From Shewanella psychromarinicola (GTDB lineage Bacteria; Pseudomonadota; Gammaproteobacteria; Enterobacterales; Shewanellaceae), in assembly GCF_003855155.1 (NCBI RefSeq), contig NZ_CP034073.1:124001-188000 (forward strand): a stretch of DNA of 64,000 nucleotides, written 5' to 3'. Below are positions 35,589 through 44,878 of the stretch, piece after piece. The number at the start of each line of letters is the position of its first letter. The stretch's first letter is position 1. The notes below the pieces were generated by a model. The model saw nothing but the letters and a program-made list of their open reading frames with translations, was not told where the DNA came from and searched no databases. A program made the translations under genes and the position numbers.

Positions 35589-38018
35589 TCAGACCTTACG
35601 GATTTCAACCAGGTTAGTGTGCTGAGGATTACCTTTCGTTATAGGTGTGGTGCGTTGTGTGGTCAGCACGTTTAAACAACCGCCTTTATCCACCGCGCCG
35701 CCGGGTAGGAACCATGCGCCCTGACCCAGTGCAGTTACGCCGACCATGATACGAGGTGTTACCTTCACTTCGACCTCGATGGTGCCGCGATCATTGAAAA
35801 TGTGGACCTTATCACCAGTGCTAAGTCCACGCTTATTCGCATCCAGTGGATTCATCCAAACTGCATCCTGTACGGCTTCACGAAGCCAGGGGACGTTGTG
35901 AAAGCTTGAGTGGGCACGACCCTTAGTGTGATAACCCGTAAGTTGTAATGGATACTTCTTCTTGGTCTCAGTATCTTCATAACCTTCCCAAGTGGGCACG
36001 TATTTAGGTAGCGCAGATATTACGTCACCCTCTTTGAGCTTCCAGGTACGCGCTTTCTCTGCCAAGCGTGATGAGTAGATCTCAATCTTTCCAGAGGGTG
36101 TGCCTAGAGGATTTGCATCGGGATCGGTACGGAAATCTTCCAGTACGATATAACCGCCGTTCGGCAGATACTTGCGATAGATACCTTGTGTGAGCATCTG
36201 CTCTTTTGCTGGTAATTCTGGGGTGGCAGCTTTAGATTCGGCATAGAATTGATCCAGCCATTCTTTGCGGCTCTTACCTTCGGTAAACTCAGATTCAACC
36301 CCCATACGTCTCGCTAAGTCGACACAAACCTCATAGATAGGACGGCTCTCAAACATAGGGTCGACGCCTGTGCTCATCTGTACCAAGGAGGCGGTATCAC
36401 CCGCTGCGTAACTTTGGTTAACTAAGTCTTCTGATTCAAGCCATGACACATCTGGCAGCAGGATATCGGCAAACTTGGCACTGGGCGTCATCCAGTTATC
36501 GACGACTAAGATAAATTCACATTTAGCTTCATCTTGGAGTAGCTTCTCGGTTTTACGCACATCAGAGTGTTGGTTAATCAGCGCATTACCACCATAGTTG
36601 ATGATCGCCTTGATATCAGTGCCCAACTTGCCGTCACCCTCGTCATCAAGATCCACACCTTGTACCCCATCGGACAGGACGGTCATGTTTTTACCGTCTT
36701 CGATGGCCTGAGTGAAGGTAAAGAATGAGATGGCTTTCTTCACTGGGTTTGAGCCAGTAGGCATTGACGGTGCGTGTAGAGAAGAGCCCTTACACAGACC
36801 GCCACAGTTAGTACCCGGCAGACCCAGTTGACCTAATAAGATAGGCAACATGTAACCTGCACGGGTGTTGTTTTCACCGGCAGCCTGGCGGTTTAGCGAA
36901 GCGGCAATCTGGATGAAAGGGGCACGAGCCGCAGCCAGTTCACGGGCCAATTCGACAATAAGGTGGGCTTCGATACCTGTGATAGCAGCAGCCCACTCTG
37001 GCGTTTTAGCATTAACGCCCGGAATTGAGTCGCCAACCGTGGCGTTATCGAGAATATACGCCTTATAGCTTTCTTCATATCCAATGCCTGCAGGCATGGT
37101 TTTCTCGTCATAACCGACACAATATTTATCCAAGAAGGCCTGATTGACTGTGTTAGTGGTGATCCACTCATAAGCCAAAGCTTCGAACAGCGCCGCGTCG
37201 GTACCCGGACGGATAGCGAGCCATTGATCTTCTTTACCTACGGCAGAGTCGGTATAACGGGGATCGATCAAGATAGTCTTAAAGTTATGCTTCTGCTTTT
37301 GTACCAGGAAGTCATAGGCTTCGCCCGAACCACTCATGCGGATCTCGGATGGGTTGTAGCCAACCATCAGCACTAAGTCTGAGTTTTGCATCTCAGACAC
37401 ACTGCTTCCCTGCCAGCCAGGACCGGCTGAGCCGTATGTTTGTCCGGCTGCTTCATAAATTTGTGACCAGCTATAATCGCCATAGGCGTTGAGATATCCC
37501 CCCTTAAGGTTCATCAGACGGTAGAGACACTGCTTACCCGAAAAGTGATAACGCGCACCCGAGTTATAGGTGAAGTGAATCGATTCATTACCGTACTGAT
37601 ATATGGTGTCTTGCAATTTTTCGGCGACAAGATCAAGGGCTTCATCCCAGCTGATCCGTTCAAATTGCCCGCTACCACGAGGACCAACACGCTTCATCGG
37701 ATATTTCAGACGATCAGGTGCGTAAACACGTTTACGCAAAGAGCGTCCCCGTGGGCAAGCGCGCACATCATGGTCGCCGTACTTATCTGTGGTGGTAAAT
37801 TGAGACTCTACCCGGGTAATCACCCCATCGGTAGAAAAAACCTGTACCGGACAGTTAGATCCACAGTTAACCAAACAAGCCGACCAGTTGAGCTTTTCAC
37901 CGGCAACAGGTGGCGTAGGCGGCACTACTTCAACATCTTTAGAGCTTGAGTTACAGCCTGAAACCGTTGCTACGCAACTTAGTGCGGCACTCATTTTTAA
38001 GAAACTTCTGCGTTCCAT
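35589..38018 (-). CDS. dmsA: DmsA-type molybdopterin DMSO reductase, lipoprotein
   Basis: 809 residues. The N-terminus combines a Tat motif (MERRSFLKM) with a lipobox ending VSGC, so it is predicted to be exported folded and lipid-anchored, as expected for an extracellular DMSO reductase. A [4Fe-4S] motif is CLVNCGSNCPVQVF with a later ACPRGRS. The molybdenum-ligand region is NAYGDYSWSQIYEAAG, with a candidate Ser ligand. QNSDLVLMVGYNPSEIRMSG and the C-terminal GHxxG-type cofactor domain complete it. Reduces DMSO (possibly other S- or N-oxides) as terminal acceptor. Confidence 0.93.
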   Translation of the reverse strand: MERRSFLKMSAALSCVATVSGCNSSSKDVEVVPPTPPVAGEKLNWSACLVNCGSNCPVQVFSTDGVITRVESQFTTTDKYGDHDVRACPRGRSLRKRVYAPDRLKYPMKRVGPRGSGQFERISWDEALDLVAEKLQDTIYQYGNESIHFTYNSGARYHFSGKQCLYRLMNLKGGYLNAYGDYSWSQIYEAAGQTYGSAGPGWQGSSVSEMQNSDLVLMVGYNPSEIRMSGSGEAYDFLVQKQKHNFKTILIDPRYTDSAVGKEDQWLAIRPGTDAALFEALAYEWITTNTVNQAFLDKYCVGYDEKTMPAGIGYEESYKAYILDNATVGDSIPGVNAKTPEWAAAITGIEAHLIVELARELAAARAPFIQIAASLNRQAAGENNTRAGYMLPILLGQLGLPGTNCGGLCKGSSLHAPSMPTGSNPVKKAISFFTFTQAIEDGKNMTVLSDGVQGVDLDDEGDGKLGTDIKAIINYGGNALINQHSDVRKTEKLLQDEAKCEFILVVDNWMTPSAKFADILLPDVSWLESEDLVNQSYAAGDTASLVQMSTGVDPMFESRPIYEVCVDLARRMGVESEFTEGKSRKEWLDQFYAESKAATPELPAKEQMLTQGIYRKYLPNGGYIVLEDFRTDPDANPLGTPSGKIEIYSSRLAEKARTWKLKEGDVISALPKYVPTWEGYEDTETKKKYPLQLTGYHTKGRAHSSFHNVPWLREAVQDAVWMNPLDANKRGLSTGDKVHIFNDRGTIEVEVKVTPRIMVGVTALGQGAWFLPGGAVDKGGCLNVLTTQRTTPITKGNPQHTNLVEIRKV

Positions 38019-38058
38019 TATCTTTTCCTCATTGCAGTTATGATTAGCACTGTTTGCA

Positions 38059-40065
38059 TTAGCGCAGCTGGTAGCTAAACGACAACATCACTTGGTGCGC
38101 GTTATAGTTATGGTTCAGGCTACCTAAGGTGGTCAGTCCTGGAACTGTATTGACATCAATTTGCGCGTAATCGGTGTCGTAATAGCGCTCATACTGGTAA
38201 GCCAGCTTTAACGCCATCTCTTCGCTTAATGCGTAGTTCGCATGCAGTTTGAGACTATGGCTGAAAGAGGTGTAATCCCCCTGTGGCGTGGTAACGTCAT
38301 AGGTGACCAGCGTGTTGCTGGCGGAGTTAGCAAATAAGTAGTCGCCGCCTAGGCTGAGCCTGTCTTCAAGCAGCCCGCTATAGTTGAAACCAGCCCCCAG
38401 ATTAATAAACTCATCTTCGATATCGGCGAACCAGTCAGGGCTTGAGAAACCCTGACTGCCAGCTTGTGCAGCATCGATCCACTGCTGACCAGCAAAGGCA
38501 TAGCCAGATAGGTGTGCATTCAGCTGCAGCCCAAGATTGATGTCATAACCGTAATCTTCAGATTCGGTCAGACCCAGTTGAGTCTCGTTATAATCATCTT
38601 TGGCATAGCGGGCGGTCATATCCACACTGAGCCACGACGTTGGGGTGTGATTAAACTTGGCTTCGAAGGCAGTGCGCTTTCTATCAGCCAGGTAATATTT
38701 GCGTAGTAAAGGATTCGTTTCTGATGACGTCAGTTCACTGGTTTGATATTCGCTGCCGCCACGGTTATCGAGGCTGGCCTTAAATTTAAGCTTGATGTCA
38801 TCCATTGCACGGACATTGAGCTTGGCCCATAGGGCGTCATCATTGGTCTGTTCACGGTCACCATAACTGCGCTCCATCTCTTTGCGGTCATAGCCAGCCT
38901 GCACGCGATAGTCACTGTTTAGGCGGTAACTGGCATTAAGCTTGAGGCCGCGGCGTTCGGTGTCTAAAGGGATATTCTGTTTAAATGCCCCCGTGATCCC
39001 GTTCACTTCATATTGAGCGAATTCCCATACCGATCCCTTATTGTCACGCTTGCTATAATCGACACTGCCGCCGAGTCTGAGCTTGTTGCTTAGCAGCGAA
39101 GTGACAGACAGCTTGCCGTCTAAGGTATCGACTTCTCCGTCCCAGTTTTGCAGTGGATTACCCGACATTTGAATCAAATCATCATCTTGGGTCATCTTGC
39201 CCGATGCCAAGCGACCACTCATAACTGTGCGGTTTAATTGATATTGGCCAGACAAGCTAATTTGATGAGCCTGATTGTCTGGAGCAGGTGCAAAAACGTC
39301 ATACAGATAAGGAAGACTTAACGCGTCAACCTCGTTTTTATACTGACTCACGAAGTAATTCAGGTTGGTAGTCCAGCTATCGCCAGACAATGACAAACCC
39401 GCGGTGAGATTATCAGTGTTGGCATCGACTGGCAGGCCAAAATTAACTGGACGCGGAGTGACAATACTGCTGCTCTGGTAACCGGTTTTATTCTCGTGCT
39501 CATAACGCACATAAGCCTGATAAAAGTCTTGGCCATAGCTCAAACCCAAGCCAGCTTTGTTCCTCTGCAGCGAGAGCTCCTGAATTTGAGTATGCTCACT
39601 CGGTGTCAGTACGCCGTCTTGGTACCATAACTGACTGCGTGCATCGCCTGACTGATAACGGGTTAGCTGTTGATAATCTGCCACCAGTTTATAGTGACCT
39701 GACTTTCCTGCTTCAAGGTGAGCAAAGCCGTTATCCAAACCTAATTGGTGTGCCTGAAACTTGGCTTTATAGCCTGCGGTATTTCGATAATGTAAATCGG
39801 CATCCACACTGCCATTAGCCCCGTCATTGTCGGTACCGAACGCATTACCAGAGTGAATGTCATCACTGTCAATATACGCGGCATTGACCCCGATGGTGCC
39901 GGTATAACCTGCAACTTGAGGGCAACGCTTACACTGAAATACTTGTTGGTTAACGGTACTGGTATTGGCCTTGTTCACGCCAAAGTCAGCCGCCATTGCA
40001 GAGCCCGTTATCGCGCCAGATATAGCGAGAAGTGATAACGTGATGAGGTTAAATTTGAATCTCAT
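38059..40065 (-). CDS. dmsF: MtrB-family outer-membrane barrel (DmsF)
   Basis: A 668-residue beta-barrel of the MtrB/PioB family. A Sec signal (ends AMA) is followed by the CxxC segment QVFQCKRCPQVAG that is typical of MtrB. Many amphipathic strands follow and the chain ends NAHQVMLSFSYQLR. MtrB forms a sheath in the outer membrane around the decaheme cytochrome, so electrons cross from the periplasm to the surface. It lies between the cytochrome gene and dmsA, in the order E-F-A known from S. oneidensis. Confidence 0.92.
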   Translation of the reverse strand: MRFKFNLITLSLLAISGAITGSAMAADFGVNKANTSTVNQQVFQCKRCPQVAGYTGTIGVNAAYIDSDDIHSGNAFGTDNDGANGSVDADLHYRNTAGYKAKFQAHQLGLDNGFAHLEAGKSGHYKLVADYQQLTRYQSGDARSQLWYQDGVLTPSEHTQIQELSLQRNKAGLGLSYGQDFYQAYVRYEHENKTGYQSSSIVTPRPVNFGLPVDANTDNLTAGLSLSGDSWTTNLNYFVSQYKNEVDALSLPYLYDVFAPAPDNQAHQISLSGQYQLNRTVMSGRLASGKMTQDDDLIQMSGNPLQNWDGEVDTLDGKLSVTSLLSNKLRLGGSVDYSKRDNKGSVWEFAQYEVNGITGAFKQNIPLDTERRGLKLNASYRLNSDYRVQAGYDRKEMERSYGDREQTNDDALWAKLNVRAMDDIKLKFKASLDNRGGSEYQTSELTSSETNPLLRKYYLADRKRTAFEAKFNHTPTSWLSVDMTARYAKDDYNETQLGLTESEDYGYDINLGLQLNAHLSGYAFAGQQWIDAAQAGSQGFSSPDWFADIEDEFINLGAGFNYSGLLEDRLSLGGDYLFANSASNTLVTYDVTTPQGDYTSFSHSLKLHANYALSEEMALKLAYQYERYYDTDYAQIDVNTVPGLTTLGSLNHNYNAHQVMLSFSYQLR

Positions 40066-40080
40066 TTGAGTTACTCCTAA

Positions 40081-41034
40081 TTAGCGCTGCAGCTTGCTGC
40101 CGGCTGGGTGATTGGAGCCATGGATCTGGCTATGGCAATTGAGGCAACTCTTACCGCCGCCAAACGCATCACTTCCGCTTTGTTGTACAACACGGCTTGC
40201 ATGACCATCATCCATATGACATTGCTGACACAGTTGTGGTGCTCTTTGGGTGAGCATGGCTTCGTTAACGCTGCCATGGGGGTTATGACAGTTGGCACAA
40301 TTTTCTGTCACTGGCGCATGCTCCCATAAAACAGGGCCACGTTTTTCGCCATGACAGCTATAACAAGTGTCATTCACAGTGGCGTGATTCAGCGCACTTT
40401 CACTCATAGAACCGTGTGGGTTATGACAATCGATACAGGTCATTTGATCCCACTTCATCGGGTGAGATGAGCGCTTATTCATGTCAGATTTTTGCTGCGT
40501 GTGACAAGAGGTACAGGTGTCATTAACCGTAAGCTTGTCCATAACCGGATCTTTGTCGGTGTGAATATTATGACAATCACTGCAGGCCACCTCGTCTAAA
40601 TTGTGGCTGCTGCTATGCCATGCCATCTGCTTAGGATCGTTATGGCAACCTAGGCAGACGCTGTTCTGACTTTGAGCAGAAAGCTTGCTCTCTTTGCCAA
40701 AGGCGATCATCGGCTCCTTACCGCCTTTGTTATGTGCACCTAACGGGCCATGACAGGCTTCGCATTGCAGACCCGCCATAGGCGAACCCTGTTGGCTCGA
40801 GCTACCGTGCACGCCATCGAATATCGCCATGACCTTGTCATTTTTCTTATGACACATCAGGCAAGAGTCGGCACCTTTGTTAGAGTATTTACCTTGAGCA
40901 AATTTCTCCGTCAGTTGCTGTTCCAGTTGTTCACCAGTGAGTTGATTCCAGGGGGCCGCCTGAACTGAGAGGGATAAACACGCGAAAGCGAATATCCCAC
41001 AAAGTAACGTAGTGATAATACATTTGTTCATCAT
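40081..41034 (-). CDS. dmsE: Periplasmic decaheme c-type cytochrome (DmsE, MtrA-like)
   Basis: 317 residues with a Sec signal peptide (ends VQAAPW) and ten CXXCH haem sites: CLMCH, CEACH, CLGCH, CSDCH, CTSCH, CIDCH, CYSCH, CANCH, CQQCH, and CLNCH. Size and haem count match MtrA/DmsE. It would take electrons from the inner-membrane quinol dehydrogenase CymA and pass them through the DmsF barrel. It is the first gene of the cluster, with ATG at 41034 or 41031. A 490-base AT-rich region upstream should hold the anaerobic promoter. Confidence 0.95.
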   Translation of the reverse strand: MMNKCIITTLLCGIFAFACLSLSVQAAPWNQLTGEQLEQQLTEKFAQGKYSNKGADSCLMCHKKNDKVMAIFDGVHGSSSQQGSPMAGLQCEACHGPLGAHNKGGKEPMIAFGKESKLSAQSQNSVCLGCHNDPKQMAWHSSSHNLDEVACSDCHNIHTDKDPVMDKLTVNDTCTSCHTQQKSDMNKRSSHPMKWDQMTCIDCHNPHGSMSESALNHATVNDTCYSCHGEKRGPVLWEHAPVTENCANCHNPHGSVNEAMLTQRAPQLCQQCHMDDGHASRVVQQSGSDAFGGGKSCLNCHSQIHGSNHPAGSKLQR

Positions 41035-41525
41035 CTTGGCCTTACAGTTAATTATTATATGATTTGGTAACGTTGGTGTTAATTAGTTTGCATTTAAATT
41101 GTAGTTTGAATTAATTAAAATACGAAGCTATTACTTTAGAGGTATTGTTAGATCTGTGATTTTTAATTTATAAATGATTTATTCGGGATCGAGATCTTTA
41201 TTTAGCCTTGCCTGTTGGATGTATTTTTTTGATATTTAAATTACCAAATATAAATTACAAGCCATTGATTTTAATTGTATCTTTTCAATACCTCTTACTG
41301 GTTACTATGATTTTAAATTTGCACTTTATATAAATGAGAATGATTTAAACATAATATAACTTATGAAATCATATCGTCTTTATTCATAACTATTTTTATT
41401 AAACCAATAACCATTAATAACTATTCACAACCTCGTTAATAACTTTTAATATCTTTTCACATTAATTCACAATTTAATTAAAATTAATTCTGAAGTAAAC
41501 TTATAATCATTATAAATAAATGATT
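41035..41525. other. AT-rich upstream region of the dms cluster
   Basis: About 490 bases without a gene, well over 70 percent A/T by eye. I looked for full CRP (TGTGA-N6-TCACA) or FNR (TTGAT-N4-ATCAA) sites and found only half sites such as TGTGATTTTTAATTT. Confidence 0.5.
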
Positions 41526-42060
41526 TCACAAACTGACAAATGCCTCATAAAAAGGAAAAAACGAAAAGAATAAAACTGCAACAGATGATAAAACTAGGCG
41601 GAGTAAACCGTCTAGTGCAAGTGCAAATCGAGAAAAGGAACCTTGGTTGCTGGCAACATCACTATGTCGCACCAGCGATACAGCTAAAAGGTCGTTAAAA
41701 TTTATGCGACGAGGATGCAAATAGAAGAGAGCTTTAGGGATATTAAGCAGGTCTAAAAATGAATGACAGCGAAACGCGAACAGGCTCAAGGTATTGCGAC
41801 TCGTTGCCTGCCAATCTCAACTTGAGCTTTCGCTGCTAGCTTTAGCCGTCAAAGCTGCCATTAACATAGGCATTATCCAAGCGAACTAAACCAAGCACTG
41901 TAACGTGCTATCAAACCCATTCATTGGCTTAAGATCATACAAAGATAGGCAGTTGAAGCAGTTGCAGTCTCACTGGCTAACAAGGATCAAGACGCGACAA
42001 GATTTAATCAAGGATCCACAGGCATGCTATTAAATTCGTGGGGATCCCTAAGACTTTGAT
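41526..42060 (+). mobile_element. Degenerate IS4-family transposase remnant
   Basis: Translation in mixed frames gives GCWQHHYVAP, then QIEESFRDIKQV (the Y-x2-R-x3-E-x6-K signature region, E and K kept) and NDSETRTGSR. The C-terminus VLSNPFIGLRSYKDRQLKQL, with KTRQDLIKDP and IRGDP near 42040, is also seen. Frameshifts and stops interrupt it, and the N-terminal DD part is lacking. A dead insertion sequence between the dms cluster and the NERD gene. Confidence 0.7.
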
Positions 42061-42365
42061 CCCACTTATTTTACTTATTTGAAAGATAAACAAATAGTGA
42101 TTGATAGCCGCAAGTAAAATCGGTTACTGTGTGAATAACACATGGAATGGCGACAGTCAGTAAAGACAACGTAGTAAACAGACTTAAAGTCAGGGAAGAA
42201 AACGTAAATGTTGACCCACAGCACTTGCTCACAGCTTGAAAGCCCTCCCCCTTAGACCTTGTTTAATGCATTTCAAAAAAAACAGACAAATTACTTAGAT
42301 CCTATTTACTTGGATTGACCTGTGATGAAGCGAACATATAGCTGACATCACGCTCAAGGATGAAA
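42061..42365. other. Intergenic region upstream of the intact NERD gene
   Basis: No gene seen. The last 15 bases (CTCAAGGATGAAA) carry the ribosome-binding site of the NERD gene and match the corresponding region at 28.96 kb. Confidence 0.45.
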
Positions 42366-43268
42366 ATGACAAGCTTGTTTACCAATGTATTCGCCATCGG
42401 CATATTGCTTTCGGGCATGTTTTTGATGATAGGCATAATGTTCTTGCTGCTTAAATACCGTGATCACACGGTTAAACTGCCGGTAGATCGCGAGCAACTT
42501 CTGCGCATCCCTGCATTTGGCCTACAGCAACAAATTCAAGAGTTACAATTTGATCTACTCGGTGGCTTAACCATGGCCGTGGTGGTAGTGAGCTTTCCGT
42601 TTGCCACCGAGAGTATTCAAAAGCATATTACTGAAAAATCATTCCCATACCTTTTCGCCATAGTTGCCGTTATTGGACTGATTTATTGTGGACGTAAAAC
42701 ATGGAAAACCTTCTCAAAACTCACTAAATTACGCTTAGGTCACACAGCAGAAATCGCCACTGCCAACGAGCTAATAGGCTTACAAGCTTTAGGCTATCAA
42801 GTATTTCACGACATACAAGCCGACGGCTTTAACATCGACCATTTAGCCATAGGTAAAAATGGCGTATTCGCCATCGAAACCAAGGGCCGCCACAAACGCA
42901 AACGCGACAGTAAAGCGACTAGTGCCACTAAAGGTAAAGACTACCAACTATGTTATAAAGACGGCCGCTTATGCTTTCCATCGTGGACTGAAATTAAAGC
43001 AATCGTTCAAGTAATTCGCCAAGCAATCCCTAGTAAAGTGCAGGTCAGCCAATGGTTAACTAAAGCCACAGGCCAGCCAGTGTTTGCAAGCCCAGTACTG
43101 GTATTCCCCGGCTGGTACGTCACCAACCAAACTCGGCCACCGTTCCCCATCCTAAATCATAAGCAGTTGGTCAAAACGTTACCCTTTATCAGGACTCAAT
43201 CACTCAGCCAACAGCAGGTCGATGCGATCGTGTATCAAGTGGCGCAGAGATGTTTGGGGAAGAGCTAG
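42366..43268 (+). CDS. NERD-domain (nuclease-related) membrane protein
   Basis: 300 residues. Two or three hydrophobic helices are at the N-terminus (AIGILLSGMFLMIGIMFLLL, LGGLTMAVVVVSFPFA, LFAIVAVIGLIYCG). A NERD domain (PF08378) follows, with ATANELIGLQALGYQVFHDI, NIDHLAIGKNGVFAIETKGR (D-x14-E-x-K nuclease-like site) and CFPSWTEIKAIVQVIRQ. NERD proteins are thought to be DNA-processing enzymes. The ATG at 42366 is taken since AAGGA is 5 bases upstream. A deleted paralogue lies at 28978. A minisatellite begins 40 bases after the stop. Confidence 0.88.
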   Translation: MTSLFTNVFAIGILLSGMFLMIGIMFLLLKYRDHTVKLPVDREQLLRIPAFGLQQQIQELQFDLLGGLTMAVVVVSFPFATESIQKHITEKSFPYLFAIVAVIGLIYCGRKTWKTFSKLTKLRLGHTAEIATANELIGLQALGYQVFHDIQADGFNIDHLAIGKNGVFAIETKGRHKRKRDSKATSATKGKDYQLCYKDGRLCFPSWTEIKAIVQVIRQAIPSKVQVSQWLTKATGQPVFASPVLVFPGWYVTNQTRPPFPILNHKQLVKTLPFIRTQSLSQQQVDAIVYQVAQRCLGKS

Positions 43269-43308
43269 ATTGGGAAATGATCAAATCAGAAAAGTTTACT
43301 CTGACCCC

Positions 43309-43634
43309 ACTTATTCCACTCACTTATTCCACTCACTTATTCCACTCACTTATTCCACTCACTTATTCCACTCACTTATTCCACTCACTTATTCCACTCA
43401 CTTATTCCACTCACTTATTCCACTCACTTATTCCACTCACTTATTCCACTCACTTATTCCACTCACTTATTCCACTCACTTATTCCACTCACTTATTCCA
43501 CTCACTTATTACACTCACTTATTACACTCACTTATCACTTATTCCACTCACTTATTCCACTCACTTATTCCACTCACTTATTCCACTCACTTATTCCACT
43601 CACTTATTACACTCACTTATTACACTTATTATTA
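43309..43634. repeat. 13-bp minisatellite (ACTTATTCCACTC)n
   Basis: About 24 units, the first 15 or so perfect, some later ones with TTACAC or with a 7-base shortened copy (ACTTATC). It starts exactly after a RAYT-type end, TTTACTCTGACCCC. Open frames through it (repeating STHLFH-type peptides) are artefacts of the repeat. Confidence 0.97.
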
Positions 43635-43726
43635 CTCTGACCCCACTTATTAGTGTGTATTCCACTCACTTATTACACTCACTTATTACACTTATTATTA
43701 CTCTGACCCCACTTATTAGTGTGTAT
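43595..43726. repeat. 66-bp direct duplication at the end of the minisatellite
   Basis: 43595-43660 and 43661-43726 are identical by eye. Each contains 13-bp units, TTATTATTACTCTGACCCC and TTAGTGTGTAT. So the RAYT-type core is amplified along with the array. Confidence 0.93.
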
Positions 43727-43987
43727 AAGAATAGGGGGAATAGGCTTTAATACGCTGAATCACATTATGTTAAACTTAGTGAATTGAGATTAACGCCCAC
43801 TTAAGTTGTGAGCAACGCTGCCACCTTACCCAAACACTGCACCGTAAGCACCGAGCGTTGCGAATCAGCTTGAATTGTTTGTTGAACGAAGCCGCTCTGC
43901 GGCAGAAAAGATAAAAACACATCTTTAGCCCCATCATAAATACTTACTAGACCCTGCCTACCTTGGCAGCTATCTAGGAGTATTACT
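43727..43987. other. Left flank of the IS91-type element
   Basis: No gene. It includes GCTGCCACCTTACC and GCCGCTCTGCGGCAG hairpin-like pieces. The IS91-type left end probably lies here, but the exact boundary cannot be fixed. A ribosome-binding site (TAGGAG) precedes ATG 43988. Confidence 0.4.
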
Positions 43988-44878
43988 ATGAACGCTCACG
44001 AACAACAACGCTTTGATTGTCTTTATGAACAACATCTTACCAATTTAACGCTGCAAGGCAAGCGGCCTGCTACCATCGACGCTTATAGCCGCGCTGTCAG
44101 GCGTATTAGTGCTTATTTTGACTGTTGCCCTGATAACCTTTCAACCGATGATTTAAAACGCTACTTCGCTGATTTAATTGCCTCTCACTCCTGGAGCACC
44201 GTAAAACTCGACCGTAATGGATTACAGTTTTTCTATCGATATGTTCTTAACCAGCACTGGGAGTGGCTGAGTATTGTGAAGCCTCCGCAGGTTAAACGTT
44301 TACCCGATATATTGACCCCTGCCGAAGTATCCATCGTCATTAGCCTCACCCATAAGCTGCGATATCAAGTGTGCTTTTTAACCCTTTACAGTATGGGGTT
44401 GCGCCTCGGCGAAGCAATTTCATTGCAGGTTGGCGATATCGATTCCGCGTTGATGCAGGTGCATATTCGTGACGCCAAGGGCGGTAAAGACAGGCTGGTC
44501 CCTTTACCTCAACGCACATTACTTGCACTGCGATATTACTGGCAAACCCATCGCCATCCCCGGCATGTATTTCCCGGTAAAGATGGCAAGCCAGGTTCAA
44601 TGATAGATAAAGGCGGTATTCAAAAAGCACTAAAGCGAGTGATTAACGACTGCAACATCCACAAATCCATCAGCCCACATAATTTACGTCACAGCTATGC
44701 GACTCATCTGCTCGAACAAGGGTTAGATTTACGCTCAGTACAGCACTTACTCGGCCACAACAGCCTTAACACTACCGCACGCTATACCCGCCTCACCACC
44801 ATCACCCGCAAGAACACTGTCCTGTCAGTTAACCAGCTCACTGATAATTTGGTGCTTAAGTGGGAGTGTGACTCATGA
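43988..44878 (+). CDS. Tyrosine recombinase of an IS91-type element
   Basis: 296 residues with a SAM-like N-terminal domain (TIDAYSRAVRRISAYFDCCP) and a catalytic domain. GLRLGEAISLQVGDID gives the first Arg, HNLRHSYATHLLEQGLDLRS gives H-x-x-R, VQHLLGHNSLNTTARYTRLT gives the second His and the Tyr nucleophile. All catalytic residues seem present. The stop overlaps the start of the transposase gene as ATGA. This integrase-plus-HUH-transposase pair is characteristic of a subgroup of IS91-family elements. Confidence 0.92.
   Translation: MNAHEQQRFDCLYEQHLTNLTLQGKRPATIDAYSRAVRRISAYFDCCPDNLSTDDLKRYFADLIASHSWSTVKLDRNGLQFFYRYVLNQHWEWLSIVKPPQVKRLPDILTPAEVSIVISLTHKLRYQVCFLTLYSMGLRLGEAISLQVGDIDSALMQVHIRDAKGGKDRLVPLPQRTLLALRYYWQTHRHPRHVFPGKDGKPGSMIDKGGIQKALKRVINDCNIHKSISPHNLRHSYATHLLEQGLDLRSVQHLLGHNSLNTTARYTRLTTITRKNTVLSVNQLTDNLVLKWECDS

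Noticed and set aside
41035..41525. FNR or CRP site upstream of dmsE
   Set aside because: Only half sites were found. The AT-rich sequence gives many chance matches.
43309..43634. CRISPR array
   Set aside because: The 13-bp units are contiguous, without unique spacers, and no cas genes are near.
43222..43750. Two long overlapping open frames reading repeated STHLFH / PLTY peptides
   Set aside because: They are produced by the 13-bp minisatellite, which stays open in more than one frame. No start signal or non-repetitive domain supports a protein.
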